This document shows, one piece after another, positions 47,040-59,372 of a DNA stretch of 64,000 bases. The translations under genes were made by a program, and so were the position numbers. Location of the stretch: positions 100,877,823 to 100,941,822 of the forward strand of contig OW386291.2 in NCBI GenBank assembly GCA_936432065.2, in the 5' to 3' direction. Within the stretch, counting starts at the first letter, position 1; every line of letters begins with the position of its first letter. Source of the stretch: Rutpela maculata. Taxonomy: Eukaryota > Arthropoda > Insecta > Coleoptera > Cerambycidae. The notes under the pieces were generated by a model. The model was not told the DNA's origin. It saw nothing but the letters and a program-made list of their open reading frames with translations, and did not search any database.

Positions 47040-47424
47040 TGTCATCACTAATTTTTATTTTCCTAAATTGTTGTTTTCATACATAGAAACGAAATAAAAG
47101 TTCGAACTATAACGTACTGATGGCCCCTACTACATCAAACTACGCATGTAGTGGACACAGTTAACCGAAGAAATACGAGTAAGTCAATCAGAGCCAGCGA
47201 GTGCCAGTGTGTGTGTATCGCATATTCAGTCGAAAACGAATTCGAATTAATTTTTACTTTCGTTTTATTCATTTCTAAGATAAAGTATTTTTTGGAAAAT
47301 ACCTCTTTTCATCATGGAACGACATATTATTTCCATTTTAGGCGACGGTAATTGTTTATTTATTTTTTAATATTATAAAGGTGTTTTGTTGTTTGTGTCC
47401 CATCTTATACACAGTCCATTAATA
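47040..47424. other. Spacer, nothing recognised
   Basis: No repeat or coding signal identified between the Transib-like element and the family B end. Confidence 0.35.
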
Positions 47425-47720
47425 ACACAGCCCCACAAAAAAGCGGTCGTGATCTGGATGACAGACCATGGTATTCCTATGTATTTTTCGACGCTGCGGC
47501 ATTTTTAGTTTCTTTTTTCGGTTAGCGCGCGCGCCGCTCGGAAGTTTCGTCTACTAACTACCTCTGAGGACAGATATCGATAATCATTCGATTTAAAAAT
47601 ATATGCCCCCGCCTCCCTATACCCCCACCATACCAAAAAGTTGCAGAGTGAAAAAAAAAATGTATTTATATGGTCTCTTCGATTACCGACTGGCAGACGG
47701 TAACCACTCGTCGTCGAATT
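47425..47720 (+). mobile_element. Single end of a family B-related foldback
   Basis: AATA (47421-47424) is followed by ACACAGCCCCACAAAAAA, then TATTCCTATGTATTTTTCG as in family B, but the intervening and following sequence differs (GCGGTCGTGATCTGG). This is a diverged subfamily. No matching right end was found, so only one tip survives. The inner limit is uncertain. Confidence 0.55.
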
Positions 47721-48978
47721 TGCACGCTATTTCCTAGACTAATTGATCAGTTTTTAAATTAAATTCATGGTAGAGCAAGTGCTCTTAAAACCAAACTGAT
47801 TTTTCCAAGTAATATTATTTTTGTCTATAAATTCCTCGGGGCGTTTTTAGCGCTTTTTGAAATATATTAGCCAAATTGTTGATTACTGGTATAGGTTTGT
47901 AGTTCGTTTCTTCTATTCTAAACTGAATGTTGACATTTATTTACCTATTTAATCCTTATTTTTCAGTTAAGAAATTTTAAAATGAAGTTGAATATCTTTA
48001 GTTAAACACGACCAAATACACATATTTCCAGCAATGGCAAAATTCCCGGATGTTTACCTGTATCCTAGACTTAAGTGAGATTTATAAAATGCATATTTTT
48101 CAAAATATTCACAAATATCTGAGAATTCTGCAACATTAATTTACTTTCCCTCAAAAAAAAATGTTTTTCAGACAAAAAAATTCAAAGGGTAAGAAAGAAA
48201 ATCCCTTCGTATATGACAGTAATTATAAACTTTTGTTTTTTTTTTTCACAATTTTTAACAGACTTCAGAAGACGCTATTATTAATTTAAATTAAGTACCG
48301 CGGTTAATTCCGTATGAAAAGTAATTGAATAGACTTTATTTCGCAATAGAAAGTTGTAATATTTTAATTAGTGATTGTCTATAACAAATTCAGATAAATA
48401 CACGTTTTCTAAAAAAAAAAACGTTTAATTTAAAAATGATTTTTAATTTAATTTAAATAAAATATGCCATTTGATTTGACTTCAAAAGCTGCAACAAGTT
48501 TAATTAATGTTTTTGCCAGAATGCAATTAAAAGGAATACATTTGCAATTCCAGTTTTCATAAAAACGCAGTTTTCTAACAATAAATAGTCTTGAAACTTG
48601 ACCAATTTTTATCATATAGAAATTAAATTGTATAAAATTGATCTTTTAACTTTGTAATGGATATCTTTCTGACGATCATAACTTTTTAAAAGGGATGAAA
48701 AAAAAAACACTAAAGTTTTAAAGAAATTATATCTTGGTTAATTTCTGATCAAACTGGACGGGACTGGTCCTAAATTAAAAACAATTTCAACTTTAAGTTC
48801 TATATTTAGAAATTTTTGACGAAATTCGTAATTTTCAAAATATTTCCAAAAGTTTTATATTTTATAGTCGGTTTTGGTCAACTTTTTTCCATTTTAAATA
48901 ACAATTTTCTGCTGTCAAATTTCAGGTCACATCGCTTTCCAAGTCACGCCTCTATATCATAACAATTTAGTCTGTATT
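47721..48978. other. AT-rich stretch, nothing recognised
   Basis: Long A and T runs and no open frame of note. Confidence 0.4.
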
Positions 48979-49693
48979 ACTTCCACATCCAGTGGAAGTA
49001 TAGTAACGACAAAGAAATTAAAAAAAAATTTTTTTTGTTCAAATAGGCTTAGAATGTCACGAAACGTCGAGATTTTAAGTTTGAGAGAAAAAAAATTCTG
49101 TCTGTCGGTCTGTCTGTCTGTCGGTCTGTCTGGCTGTCGGTCTGTCTGTCTGTAACTTTTTTTGTGCGCACGTTTACTCTGGAACCGTTTGAGATATTGA
49201 CTTGAAATTTGGTACACTTATGTACTTTAACGAGATCTAGAACTAGATTATATTTTCATCTTGTTCTGTCGAAGGGTTGGGGGGTAAATTTGGGGAAAAT
49301 AGGTAAATCAAGCAGGTAAGAGTCCATAAAATTGGTATTTAGTATATACAAGAGAAGCTGAGGTCTCAAAAAAAATTTTGGCATTATCCACCCCCATTAC
49401 CACCCCCACCCCATTATTAAAGGGGATGAAAAAAAATTGTGAATTAGGGTGTGTACAAGAACCAGAAACCTCAAAATGTTTTTTACTTCATCCACCCCCA
49501 CTACCACCCCCTATCACCACCCCCACCCCGCTACCGATATGGGGTATCATTTTATGGGTTTTTGGGGTAGAGGATTTCAAATATTATATTATTAATGTTC
49601 CATAAACAATTATTTCCACATACAAAATTTTTTCGTTGTGAGTGACTTAGATAAAAAATCTGGATGTGGAAGTAGTGATTCCTTGGGCAGCGG
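48979..49693 (+). mobile_element. Family A Helentron-like element, copy 4, full length
   Basis: ACTTCCACATCCAG at 48979 to CCTTGGGCAGCGG at 49693, flanked by TT on the left and a T run on the right. The microsatellite (TCTG/TCGG)n at 49099-49155 is the longest of all copies. All internal blocks are present. The minus-strand ORF over the microsatellite is a repeat artefact. Confidence 0.85.
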
Positions 49694-50639
49694 TTTTTTT
49701 TGTCATATCACGTTTTTCATTTTAGACAACTGCGTTATAAAAATAGTAAACTGTATTCAGCTTGTACTTAATTACTCATGCTTTTCATAATAAAATTGGG
49801 ACATACGAATTTCAACTGAATTCTATAATAAAAAACATGTTTAAAAATAATGTATTTACTTAGTTAAATCAAGTAGCAAAACTTTTATACCAGTGTGAAA
49901 AAGTTAAAAAAAATTGTATCACAAAAGCATTATAATAAATATTACAGTCGAATTGGTTTAATTAATTTTTTTCGGCGACAGCATTCCATCTGAAGTTTTA
50001 ATGTTGATTTTTATATATTATGACCTCCTGATTACTAAAAAAATATTTGTGCCCAATAATTCCTTGTGCGTCAAAAGTTATATGCACTTTTTGACGCGCT
50101 TTCACGGATTTTCAACTTATCTGCTTAATATATCTCGTACTAGTAATCGGATGGGAATTTTAAAAATAGTGGCTTATTTGAAAAAAAAATCTTAAAAATA
50201 TAGACCTATCCGTATTGGTCAATCCACCATCTTGGAAAGAAATAGAAAACACGAAAAATAGCCGAAAGAATCAACATTGAATATCTTTTCTGTAAGAATG
50301 AGTAATTTCACCAAAATTGGCAAAAATAAAACTCATTTATGGTCAAATATAACGCACCAATCCTCGGGCACCGTATGTCAAATAGAACGGTCAAAGATGG
50401 CGGACGAAATAAAATTTTTAATTCTTCGTCAATTATCAAGGAGGCATTGTACGTCACTTTTTTTTTATCTTTTCGATTGAACGTTATTTTATGTACATTT
50501 AGGGGATAGAGTTAATTTTTTTTTGGTTAAAAAAATGGACTCGGGTAGTATGGAATCACAATAAAAAAATCTATTTTTACAAACCTAAGATTAATAAAAT
50601 AATTGACAAACATTAAGATGAAAATAGAATTGTCTGCAA

Positions 50640-52665
50640 TTTCACCTACTGAGGAGGTAATAGAGAATATTTCCCAGTCCAAAAATGGTTAGGTTCTGAG
50701 AAAGATACATTATAATTCGGGTGGCTTAAAACTGGCTTAATGCCTGATGTTATGAGTGAAACTAATGATTTTTCTAAAAATTTACTAAGCGATATTTCTT
50801 GTAAATGTAAGAAAGGCTGCAAAAATAACACAGCCCCACAAAAAAAAATGTTCAGAGCATGTATCTCCATGTATTTTCGGTCGCTGAATCCGAATTCGAG
50901 ATAAAAAAAATCGTACACCCCCAAAATCACTAGCTAGAGCCAAAAAACACCCCTGGAATGGTAAAAAGAAGATTAAGCTACGAGAATAGTTGTTATATCC
51001 TAATCAATTGAATTATACAAATTAAGGTTAAACAGCGGCGTACATATAATAGATATGAAACACACCCCCAGGGAGGGACGAGAACTAGCCTACGTATATA
51101 AAGAAATCGATCCAAAACAGCAATGACTGCTGAAAAAGCTCGAAATGTCCAAATTTTGTTAAAGTAATCAGAAACTGCATCAGGTCCGACGTAATCTTCA
51201 TAAACTTCCCCTATAGGATTGAGAACAACCACCCTTGAGTTTAAAGGACACGAGAAAAACAAGAAAAAACGTAAAATCCAACAGGATTTCTATTTTCATG
51301 GATGCTATGATTGGCTGAAATTGCCTAGTGCTCTAAAATAGAACTAGAAACTTACGTAGAATCAACGTCCTACAGTGTCAACCCTCAGAGGGTGTGATAA
51401 TTACCTATGTAAGATTTAACTATAAAAAGTTACAGCGACTTCTATAAAAATCTATCGAAACACCTGCGTTGTATGGAAGTGGGAAGAAACTAGACTATGT
51501 TCGACGCTGTACTTGAGAACCACCCCCACGGTGTTGCGAGATGCCACCCAGTAGGATGCTGGAAAAACAGAGACAAAATAACCGAATTTACATTTTTATA
51601 GAGGCTATGATTGGCAAAAATCCTGTTGTATACTTAGAGTTTGAAACTCATGTCCTATCAATGTTATTAAGTAACACCCACCAGAAAGGTAGTTTGTATC
51701 CCCTAGGGAGTGGAATTTCTAAGTCTAACTCTGAGTACTACGCAATTTTAACCAATCATAGCATCCATAAAAATGGAAATACTTTTAGATCTATGTTTTT
51801 TCTTGTTTATTCTGTATCATTTAAGATAAGGGGTGATTTTTTGCAGCGCTGTTAGTAGTTTTCAATATTTGAGCCAAAACTACTGCCGACTCTTCTCATT
51901 TTTACAAACTTCCGGAATTTCGAGCTTTTTCACTGCAGCTTTTTCAAGTTGATCTTGAATGGGGGTAGTTTTCACACTCTCTGAGGGTTGACACTGTAGG
52001 ACGTTGATGGTGCGTAAGTTTCTAGTTCTATTTTAGAGTACTACGCAATTTCCTGTTGGATTTTACGTTTTTTCTTGTTTTTTTCGTGTCCTTTAAGCTT
52101 CTCAACCTTATAAGGGCAGTTTATGAAGATTACGTCGAACCTGATGCAGTTTCTTATCATTATAACAAAACTTAGACATTTCGAGCTTTTTCAGCAGTCA
52201 TTGCTGTTTTGGATCGATTTTTTTATACATGGGGGCTAGTTTTCGCCCCTCCCTGCGGGTGTGTTACATATCTATTGTATGTACGCTGATGTTTAACCTT
52301 AATTTGTATAATTCGATTGATTAAGATGTAACAATTATTCTCGTAGCTTAATCTTTTTTTACCCCATTTCAGGAGTATTTTTTGGCTCTAGCTAATGATT
52401 TTGGGGGTGTACGATTTTTTTTGACTTCGGATTCGGATTCAGCGACCGAAAATACATAGGGATACATGGGTCTGGTTCACTGCTCTGAACATTTCTTTTT
52501 CTTTTTTTGTGGGGCTGTGTAATAGCTGTAGAAAACTGTATATATAATTCCATTCTATGTGTCAATTGTAAAGGAAATAATTGTGCCAATGCTTCTTCTA
52601 CCTTTGATGAATCGGCTATCGATGAGGAGTGCGGTGAAACTAATATTGTATATTTAATTTTGTTG
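50640..52665 (+). pseudogene. Uncharacterised multicopy protein, C-terminal Cys-rich remnant split by family B
   Basis: Plus strand before the insertion: YFPVQKWLGSEKD, FGWLKTGLMPDVMSETND and LLSDISCKCKKGC (50660-50820). After the insertion (52525 on): SCRKLYI, stop, HSMC, then in the next frame VNCKGNNCANASSTFDESAI and DEECGETNI. Removing family B with one AATA gives a continuous Cys-rich stretch with CKCKKGC joined to NSCRK. The W, AP/P and CxCKxGC order is like the tail at 9060-9530 on the minus strand. One stop and one single-base shift remain after the join, so it was decayed before or after the insertion. It sits in the loop of TIR element J. Confidence 0.5.
50828..52520. mobile_element. 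Family B foldback element, copy 3, complete, AATA TSD
   Basis: The 1693-bp element runs from ACACAGCCCCACAAAAAA to TTTGTGGGGCTGTGT with AATA at 50824-50827 and 52521-52524. Both arms follow copy 1. The centre (51550-51900) differs from copy 1, with GTAGGATGCTGG and an added segment, so the loop is variable. Inserted in the Cys-rich gene remnant within J. Confidence 0.88.
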
Positions 52666-53307
52666 CGATGAAAACTGGGTAAAAAAGAGCAGGGTCAAAG
52701 AAAATACATTTCTGAAAATTGTAAAAATGCACTTTTTTTTGAAAATAAAAAAACTCTATCCCTAAAAGTACATGAAATAACGTACAATCGAAAAGAAAAA
52801 AAAGTGACCTACAGTGCCTCCATGATAATTGACAAAGAATTAAAAAATTTATTTCGTCCGCCATCTTTGACCGTTCTATTTGACATACGGTGCCCGGGGA
52901 TTGGTGCATTATATTTTACCACAAATGAGTTTTATTTTTGCCAATTTTTTGTGAAATTACTCCTTCTTATAGAAAAGATATTCAATTTTGCTTCTTTCGA
53001 CTGTTTTTCGTGTTTTCTATTTTATTCCAAGATGCTAATTGACCAATACATATCGGACAGGTTTATATTTTTTAAGAATTTTATTTCAAATAAGCCACTG
53101 TTTTTAAAATTCCCATCCGATTACTAGTATAAGATAAAGTAGATAAATCGAAATTCCATGAAAGCGCGCCAAAAAGTTCATATATCTTTGATGCACAAGG
53201 AAGTTTTGGGTACAAATATTTTTATCGTAATCAAGAGATCATACATACAAATCAGCAATAGAATTTCAGGTGGAATGTTGGCGCTGAAAAAAAAATCAAT
53301 TCAACTG

Positions 53308-53964
53308 CACTATAAAATAAACGTTATTTTTTAGGCATTACTTAGCACGTCTCAGTGAGGATTTTAAATGAAGGCAAGGATATTTTTACATCAAATCTGT
53401 TAATTTAATATAAAACTTTTACTTTATTTTCGCAATTCTCTTAGGTAACAATTAGTAAGTCCTCCAAACCGCACCCTTAAATTTGTGTGTAGAAATATAA
53501 ACGTTCTGTGGTGCTTGTGGGTTTTAGATGATGAAACCATGTCTTTTCACTTGGCTCTTGGCCAAAGGGCGGCACTTCCTTTCATCCTGGCTTTTATAGC
53601 GGTCATACCGACATATGTCCGGTTACTAACCTGTCATTACTTTAACCCGCCCATCTTAAATTGCAACTTTATATTTGTGTGCGTTATAAAGCTTTTCTAA
53701 AACTACTAGGGTATCTCCACTTTGTGACTGCTTTGTGTGCAACTCCGACAAAATAATGGTTACACGGATGGTTTTATATTTACTAACTTCACACAATGGA
53801 TTTAAAGTTTTTTCTCTCAGTAAAACATAATTTAGTAATTATTATTAGTACAGTACTTAAAGGAAAAAAATATGTAAAATTTAGGAAAAATCACATATTA
53901 TGTAATTATAATTTTTTTATAGGTGAGTGTTGTAGTAAAAGGTGTCATCTACAGTTTCTATATA
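53308..53964. other. Intergenic stretch, nothing recognised
   Basis: A slightly GC-richer block at 53510-53650 contains a 71-codon frame with no recognised family. No repeat identified. Confidence 0.35.
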
Positions 53965-55975
53965 ATAATAAAAATAATAACAATAATAATAACACATTTA
54001 TTATTTATCAATAAATTTACAAATTATTTTAACAAAAACATAATTAATTTTGATAAATAAAAGGTAAATTATAATATAAATTTTATACTGATGGAGAATA
54101 TAATGAATAGAAAAAGAGCGATAAAGCGGAAAGAAGAAAGGATTAATAAGATAAGGAGTTAATGTGATCGCTGGTTTTGTAACAAGGGCTTCTTAAGTTT
54201 AGTTTTAACTGAATTGTATGATAAGTTGAGGTTCATATCACCAATTTTGTTAATGCAAATTGCAGCGTTATAGGAGAAAGACCTTTTAAAAATTTCTTTG
54301 CGATGTTGGTTGTTCTCCTACGTATATTTATGTCAGTCCTAAATATTATTTGTTATATAAGTAAGGTGGTGATTTCAATTTTAAAATCTTGAAAAACAAA
54401 CACGTCATGTGTAATTCTCGCCTGTTATTAACCAGTTAATATCTTAGAGCTTATGTGATATTCGGTTGCGTCTCCTAATTCCGTATATAGACGTAAGCAG
54501 GAGTTTTGTAGTTTTCGTATGCATCTGATCTCATTGCCGTCCAAACAGGGTCCATAAACACTGTTACAATGATTAAATTGCGACAACACGAGGGACTCCC
54601 ATAATTTTTTTTTTTTTTTTGATATCATGATTTAGGAAACAGCGCTGTGCATATATCATTTTAAGTAAAGCATGTGGTTTTTGTAATTTGTTCGTAATAT
54701 GTTCTTTAAACCGAAGTCTATGATCAATTATCAGACCCAGACTTTTGGTACGATTTGTAAAAGGTATTAAGTCATTTCCGATATGCAAAACGAGATCATT
54801 CTGAATATTATTTCTTAAATTCTCACTACAGAATAATATTGTACTAGGATTTATTTTCAACAAATGGTTAACGGAAGTGGTCAAAAGAGCTTCTAAATCT
54901 TTATTAATCAGTTGATTTGATTCATGTAAGTCATTCAAATTGAAGGAATAATATAATTGAGTATCATCTGCGTAAAAATGATATTTACAAAATTTTATTG
55001 ATCCACAGAAAGTTGACGTGTAAACTGTGTATAAAAGTGGATGCTACTCCCTTGATGAACACCTGTTAAAACATTACGTGGTTCTGATGTGTTATTGTGG
55101 AATTCACCTTGCTGAAGCCTATCCATTAAAAAAGAAAATAACAGTGCGCATGCAGTGTCATTAAATCCGAGAAAGTGTAAAATAGATATTAAAATGGTAT
55201 GGTTTATCACATCAAATCCCTTTGAATAATCTAATTAAATCAAAATAGTAATGTGACTTTCATCACTGGCTTTAATAATATCATCAGTTATATCTAATAG
55301 AGCTGTAGCACAACTATATCCCTGTCTAAATCCTGATTGTTTAGCTGGTAATATATCGTTGGACTTTAGGTGTACTCTAATTTGTAACTCCATAATTTTT
55401 TCAAATACTTTGAATAAAACAGGTAAGATACTTATCGATCTAAGACAACTGAATTCAGTCGGATTGCTGACTTTCGGCAGACTGACTTTAACTTGTTTCC
55501 ATGCCAAGGGAAAATATTCAGTCCTTATACATTCGCTTATGAAGTGAGTGATAAACGGGATTATAAAAGAACAGCAAAGTTGAATCAGAGTTATATTTAA
55601 CATTATCTACACCGAAAGCTGTTGACTTAATATTTTTTATTACGTTACCCACGGTAAATTCTTTTGTTAATTCGAAGGAGAATAAGCTAGAGACACCCTG
55701 TTTTATATTGTTCGAATAAAAGTTTATCATATCGTCATTAGGCAAGGAATTATTAAAGGAGGAATTAATAAAATAAATTTTAATTGCATCTGCATATTTT
55801 AAGTATTCTGGTAAATTAAAATTTTTGTTCTTAGCAATATTCAATTTTTTTAATTCTGTCCATTTATCTTTAATATTAGAATTTTGTAACTTAAGTCTTA
55901 AATAAACATTTTTCTCTGTTTTTATAGCCGAGTTTGTCAAGTTCCTTAACTAATCTGTCCGATGTTCATTTCTAC
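53965..55975 (-). pseudogene. Non-LTR retrotransposon RT, minus strand, YADD intact
   Basis: Minus strand: the 55940-55518 frame is the linker (YLKYADAIKIYFINSSF, DMINFYSNNIKQG, FGVDNVKY). Next comes LAWKQVKVSLPKVSNPTEF, SILPVLFKVFEKIMELQ and LPAKQSGFRQGYSCATALL (55603-55235), then SFLMDRLQQ (55210-54995). At about 54985-54950 YHFYADDTQLYYSF carries the catalytic YADD, then SLGLIIDHRLRFKEH (54740) and the NSCLRL motif (54500). The 3' end in inverse is a run of TTATTA-type repeats at 53966-54000. Several frameshifts and stops. The endonuclease is missing. Same lineage as the 41-kb copy, but diverged. Confidence 0.85.
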
Positions 55976-56192
55976 GAGTTTGTTTATATTTTTTTATTAT
56001 GGTCCCGATACTTTCTCTTTCAACCAAGGGGTGAAACTACCCCTTTACTAATTAATTTGAATATTTAATATTCGAAAAAGTACTGTCGTTAATTTTTTTT
56101 TAAACTTAAGGTTTTGTATTTACAAGTTAAAATAAAATAAATATTTTTCATATATTTAACAAAATTATAAGTTTGCAAAAACTAGTTTAATC
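55976..56192. other. Spacer
   Basis: Short AT-rich DNA without a feature. Confidence 0.3.
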
Positions 56193-56946
56193 ACACAGGC
56201 ACACAAAATTTAAGAAAAGTCGAAACCTAGAGGGTAGACCTCCCCTACCCCCATGTATTTTAGGACGCTGAAACCGAATATGACAATAAAAAAAGGTTTT
56301 AATTATACAATTTTCCCCCTTCTGGGGGATTGATATTCCACTTGTTCTAAACATTTAAAAGGCAGGTTTTTTGGTGCGCTGAAACCGAATAAGATAATAA
56401 AAACTGATTTGAACCACCCAGTCACCCCCTAGCAGCCCCTACAAGCCCCAGGTGGGGTTGAAATTCCACTTATTCTAAACATTTGAAAGATATATTTAAT
56501 CCCAGGTTTTTTAGTGCGCTGAAACCGAATATGACGATAAAAAAACTGATTTCAACCCCCCAGTTACCCCCTAGCATCCCCTTACATTTTTTATCGTTAT
56601 ATTCGACTTCAGCGCACCAAAGAACCTAAGAATAAACATACTTCTTAAATGTTTAGAACAAGGGGAATTTCAACCCATCCTGTGGCTTATACGGGGTGCT
56701 AGGGGGTGACTGGGTGGTTCAAATCAGTTTTTATCGTCATATTCGGTTTCAGCGCACCAAAAAACCTGCTTTTCAAATGTTTAGAATAAGTGGAATTTCA
56801 ATCCCCCCGGAGGGTTGTAAGGGGGTGTTAGGGGAAAATTGAATAATTAAAACCTTTTTTATTGTCATATTCGGTTTCAGCGTCCAAAAATACGTGGAGG
56901 TATACCCTCTGGGTTTCGACTTTTTTTTTATTTTGTGTGCCTGTGT
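56193..56946. mobile_element. Foldback element D with internal tandem repeats
   Basis: Starts ACACAGGCACACAAAAT and ends with the inverse ATTTTGTGTGCCTGTGT. The tips resemble family B (ACACAGCCCCACAAAA). Each arm holds about three copies of a 130-150-bp unit marked by GCTGAAACCGAATA followed by a C-rich CCCCCTAGC block. In the right arm the units are inverted (TATTCGGTTTCAGCG). Tandem units inside inverted arms are the FB-type foldback plan. Flanks AATC and TATC share only ATC, so the TSD is unclear. Non-coding. Confidence 0.8.
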
Positions 56947-57588
56947 TATCAAAATTATTTGTAAATGGACTTATTCATTATCCAATGTGCACAAGAATAA
57001 AAGAAATTATTATGACATTTCCTAGCTATTAAATAACTTAAACTGTCTCCATTTGTACTTTATATTTAAATAAGCAAAATAAAAAAAAAAGTAGGAATTA
57101 AAATTTCACTCAGTTTTACAAATATCTATCTACCTATTAGTGGAAAGTAGCAAGGAACTGTACCTGTACAGTACCTAGAGGTTTTAACTTCGGAATAATG
57201 TCATATGAAACGGATTTCGTTCATTTTTGGCAACTTAATAGTAAATGTATCAAAGAAAAGTTTCTATATTATGCGGCGGCTTGCTGATTTATAAGGGATT
57301 TATAAGTGGATACCACCCCTCTTCAGGGGGTGGCAACTAAGAAAAAATTAAAAACATTGGAGCTGAAAGAAAACGAAATTTTAAGAAGAAAAGGTTTTAT
57401 ACAACTTTTCACTAAAACTGATAGTCTTTAAGTTGTAACGACTTGAAAATTGGGATTTTAGCTTAAAACAAAGTTATTTCAAAACAATATTCATCAAATA
57501 ACTTAAAAAGTATTACACTGAGCGAAAACATGCCAGGGACTAATAAGAAAGCTACTAAATTGAGGACGAATTTTGCTTCATAAGAAAA
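56947..57588. other. Intergenic stretch, nothing recognised
   Basis: Contains a small hairpin ACCACCCCTCTTCAGGGGGT near 57308. No coding signal. Confidence 0.35.
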
Positions 57589-58257
57589 CCGCTGCCCAAG
57601 GAATCACTACTTCCACATCCAGATTTTCTATCCAAGTCACTCACAACGAAAAAAATGTGTATGTGGAAATAATTGTTTAATATAATATTTGAAATCCTTT
57701 ACCCCAATACCCATAAAACAATACCCAACATCGGTAGTGGGGTGGGGGTGGTGATAGGGGATGGTAGTGGGGGTGGATGAAGTATAAAATAGTTTGAGGT
57801 TTCTGGTTCTTGTACACACACTAAATCACAATTTTTTTTCATCACCTTTAATAAAGGGGTGGGGGTGGCTAATGCCAAATTTTTTTTGAGACCTTGGCTT
57901 CTCTTGTATATACTAAATACCAATTTTATGGACTCTTACCCGCTTGATTTACCTATTTGCCCCAAATTTACCCCAATTCACCTCCCAACCCTTCGACGGA
58001 ACAAGATGAAAATATAATCTACTTCTAGATCTCGTTAAAGTACATATGTGTACCAAATTCCAAGTCAATCTCCCAAACTGTTTCAGAGTAAACGTGCGCA
58101 CAAAAAGTTACAGACCGACAGACAGACAGACCGACAGACAGAAATTTTGTTTGCTCAAATTGAAAATCTCGACGTTTCATGACATTAAGCCTATTTGAAC
58201 AATAAAAATTTTTAAACATTTTTTTGTCGTTACTATACTTCCACTGGATGTGGAAGT
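57589..58257 (-). mobile_element. Family A Helentron-like element, copy 5, full length, minus strand
   Basis: The 3' end (CCGCTGCCCAAGG in plus orientation) is at 57589 and the 5' end at 58257 (CCACTGGATGTGGAAGT). All conserved blocks are present, with a shorter microsatellite at 58105-58140. Flanks are T-rich in element orientation, as in other copies. Confidence 0.85.
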
Positions 58258-58984
58258 AATATGGTAATAGTAAACATATTTTTTTTTCTAGTACGAGACT
58301 TAACTGATGGTGTTTTTTTTTTAATTCCAATCAGTTCTGATCACTTCTCTAATGATGTCTGCTTCTCCAATCGCGAGTTAATTTTTTCACCTGTCCAATT
58401 GTCTCGTTATCCTTTTGTCTGTATCTATAAAGACTACAAAAGTTCTCTTAGGAATTTAGAAATTTTATATTTGAAATAACGGTCTTCAATTTTACGCAAT
58501 TGTTTAAAACATGGAGTGATTTTCAATTTTCTTTCAATGATTTAGAATTAAATTCTGTATATTCTATTCCTACATTTCAACTAAATAATCATTTTTTTTG
58601 TGATTAATAATATTATCACATGACTATAGAGCATATATAATACACCACGCTCTTTTTAAATTGAGCCATATCCGCCATACAGGGTGATCGCCAGTAGGAA
58701 TTTCAATGCTGGTAAGCTGATGTTCCGGTTTACCGGTAAATGAGACAAAATAATCTTGGCAATACTTACCGGTAATTTGAATTCTTTTATTAGTAATTTC
58801 TGAAAATTTAGTTTGCCTAATTCTTGGCTTTTCTAATAATAAAAAATGATAATAATAACTATTATTATACTGTTGGAGTAAAATGGTGGTTTTGGAGGCT
58901 ATTGATTAAGCACAGAAGAATACAAGGATGTACAAAACATCGAAACTTCAATAAACAGAATTATGTCTCTCATGTTGTACAATT
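58258..58984. other. Intergenic stretch, nothing certain
   Basis: TTCCGGTTTACCGGTAAATG at about 58724 and TTACCGGTAATTTGAA near 58768 recall the CCGGT-rich ends of the hAT at 14569-16028, but no TIR was found. Confidence 0.35.
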
Positions 58985-59330
58985 CCAAAAAAAAAATTGA
59001 AACCTTTCTCGTACATACGCTAAAACGCAGTATTATGGACTCTTGCTTGCTTTATCCCTATTTACCCCAACCCTTCAACGTAATAAAATCAAAATATTAT
59101 GTAATTCCATACCTCATTATAATACATAAGTGTACCAAATTTCAAGTCAATATTAGAAACAGTTCCAGAGTAAACGTGAGCACAAAAAGGTTAGACAGAC
59201 CGACGACAGACAAAAATTTTGCCTTTGCTCAAACTTAAAATCTCGACCTTTCATGACTTTCTAAACCTATTTGAGTAAAGAAAGAATTATTTTTTGTTGT
59301 TACTATACTTCAATATCACTACGTTGATGT
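58985..59330 (-). mobile_element. Family A element, diverged and truncated, copy 6
   Basis: Matches the 5' half of family A in inverse: ATTATGGACTCTTGCTTGC, GTGTACCAAATTTCAAGTCA, AGAGTAAACGTGAGCACAAA and a short AGACAGACCGACGACAGACA run. Ends near TTGTTACTATACTTCAATAT. More diverged than copies 1-5, so older. Confidence 0.6.
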
Positions 59331-59372
59331 AGATGTTTTCTTTTTAAAATGATTAAATGCCAAATTAAGATT

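Larger units (their letters stand above)
49945..53307. mobile_element. Large foldback/TIR element J with gene remnant and family B in its loop
   Basis: The left arm (49945 to about 50530) from CAGTCGAATTGG through CTAGTAATCGGATGGGAATT and AAATAGAACGGTCAAAGATG is mirrored by the right arm (about 52745-53307). Arms are about 580 bp and clearly homologous with scattered differences. The loop holds the Cys-rich end of the multicopy unknown protein, itself split by family B copy 3. With B removed the element is about 1670 bp. No TSD is certain. Short ORFs in both arms are mirror images of each other. Confidence 0.8.

Noticed and set aside
53796..54014. ORF ending in a run of Asn codons
   Set aside because: It runs into the microsatellite tail of the minus-strand retrotransposon. 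Chance frame.
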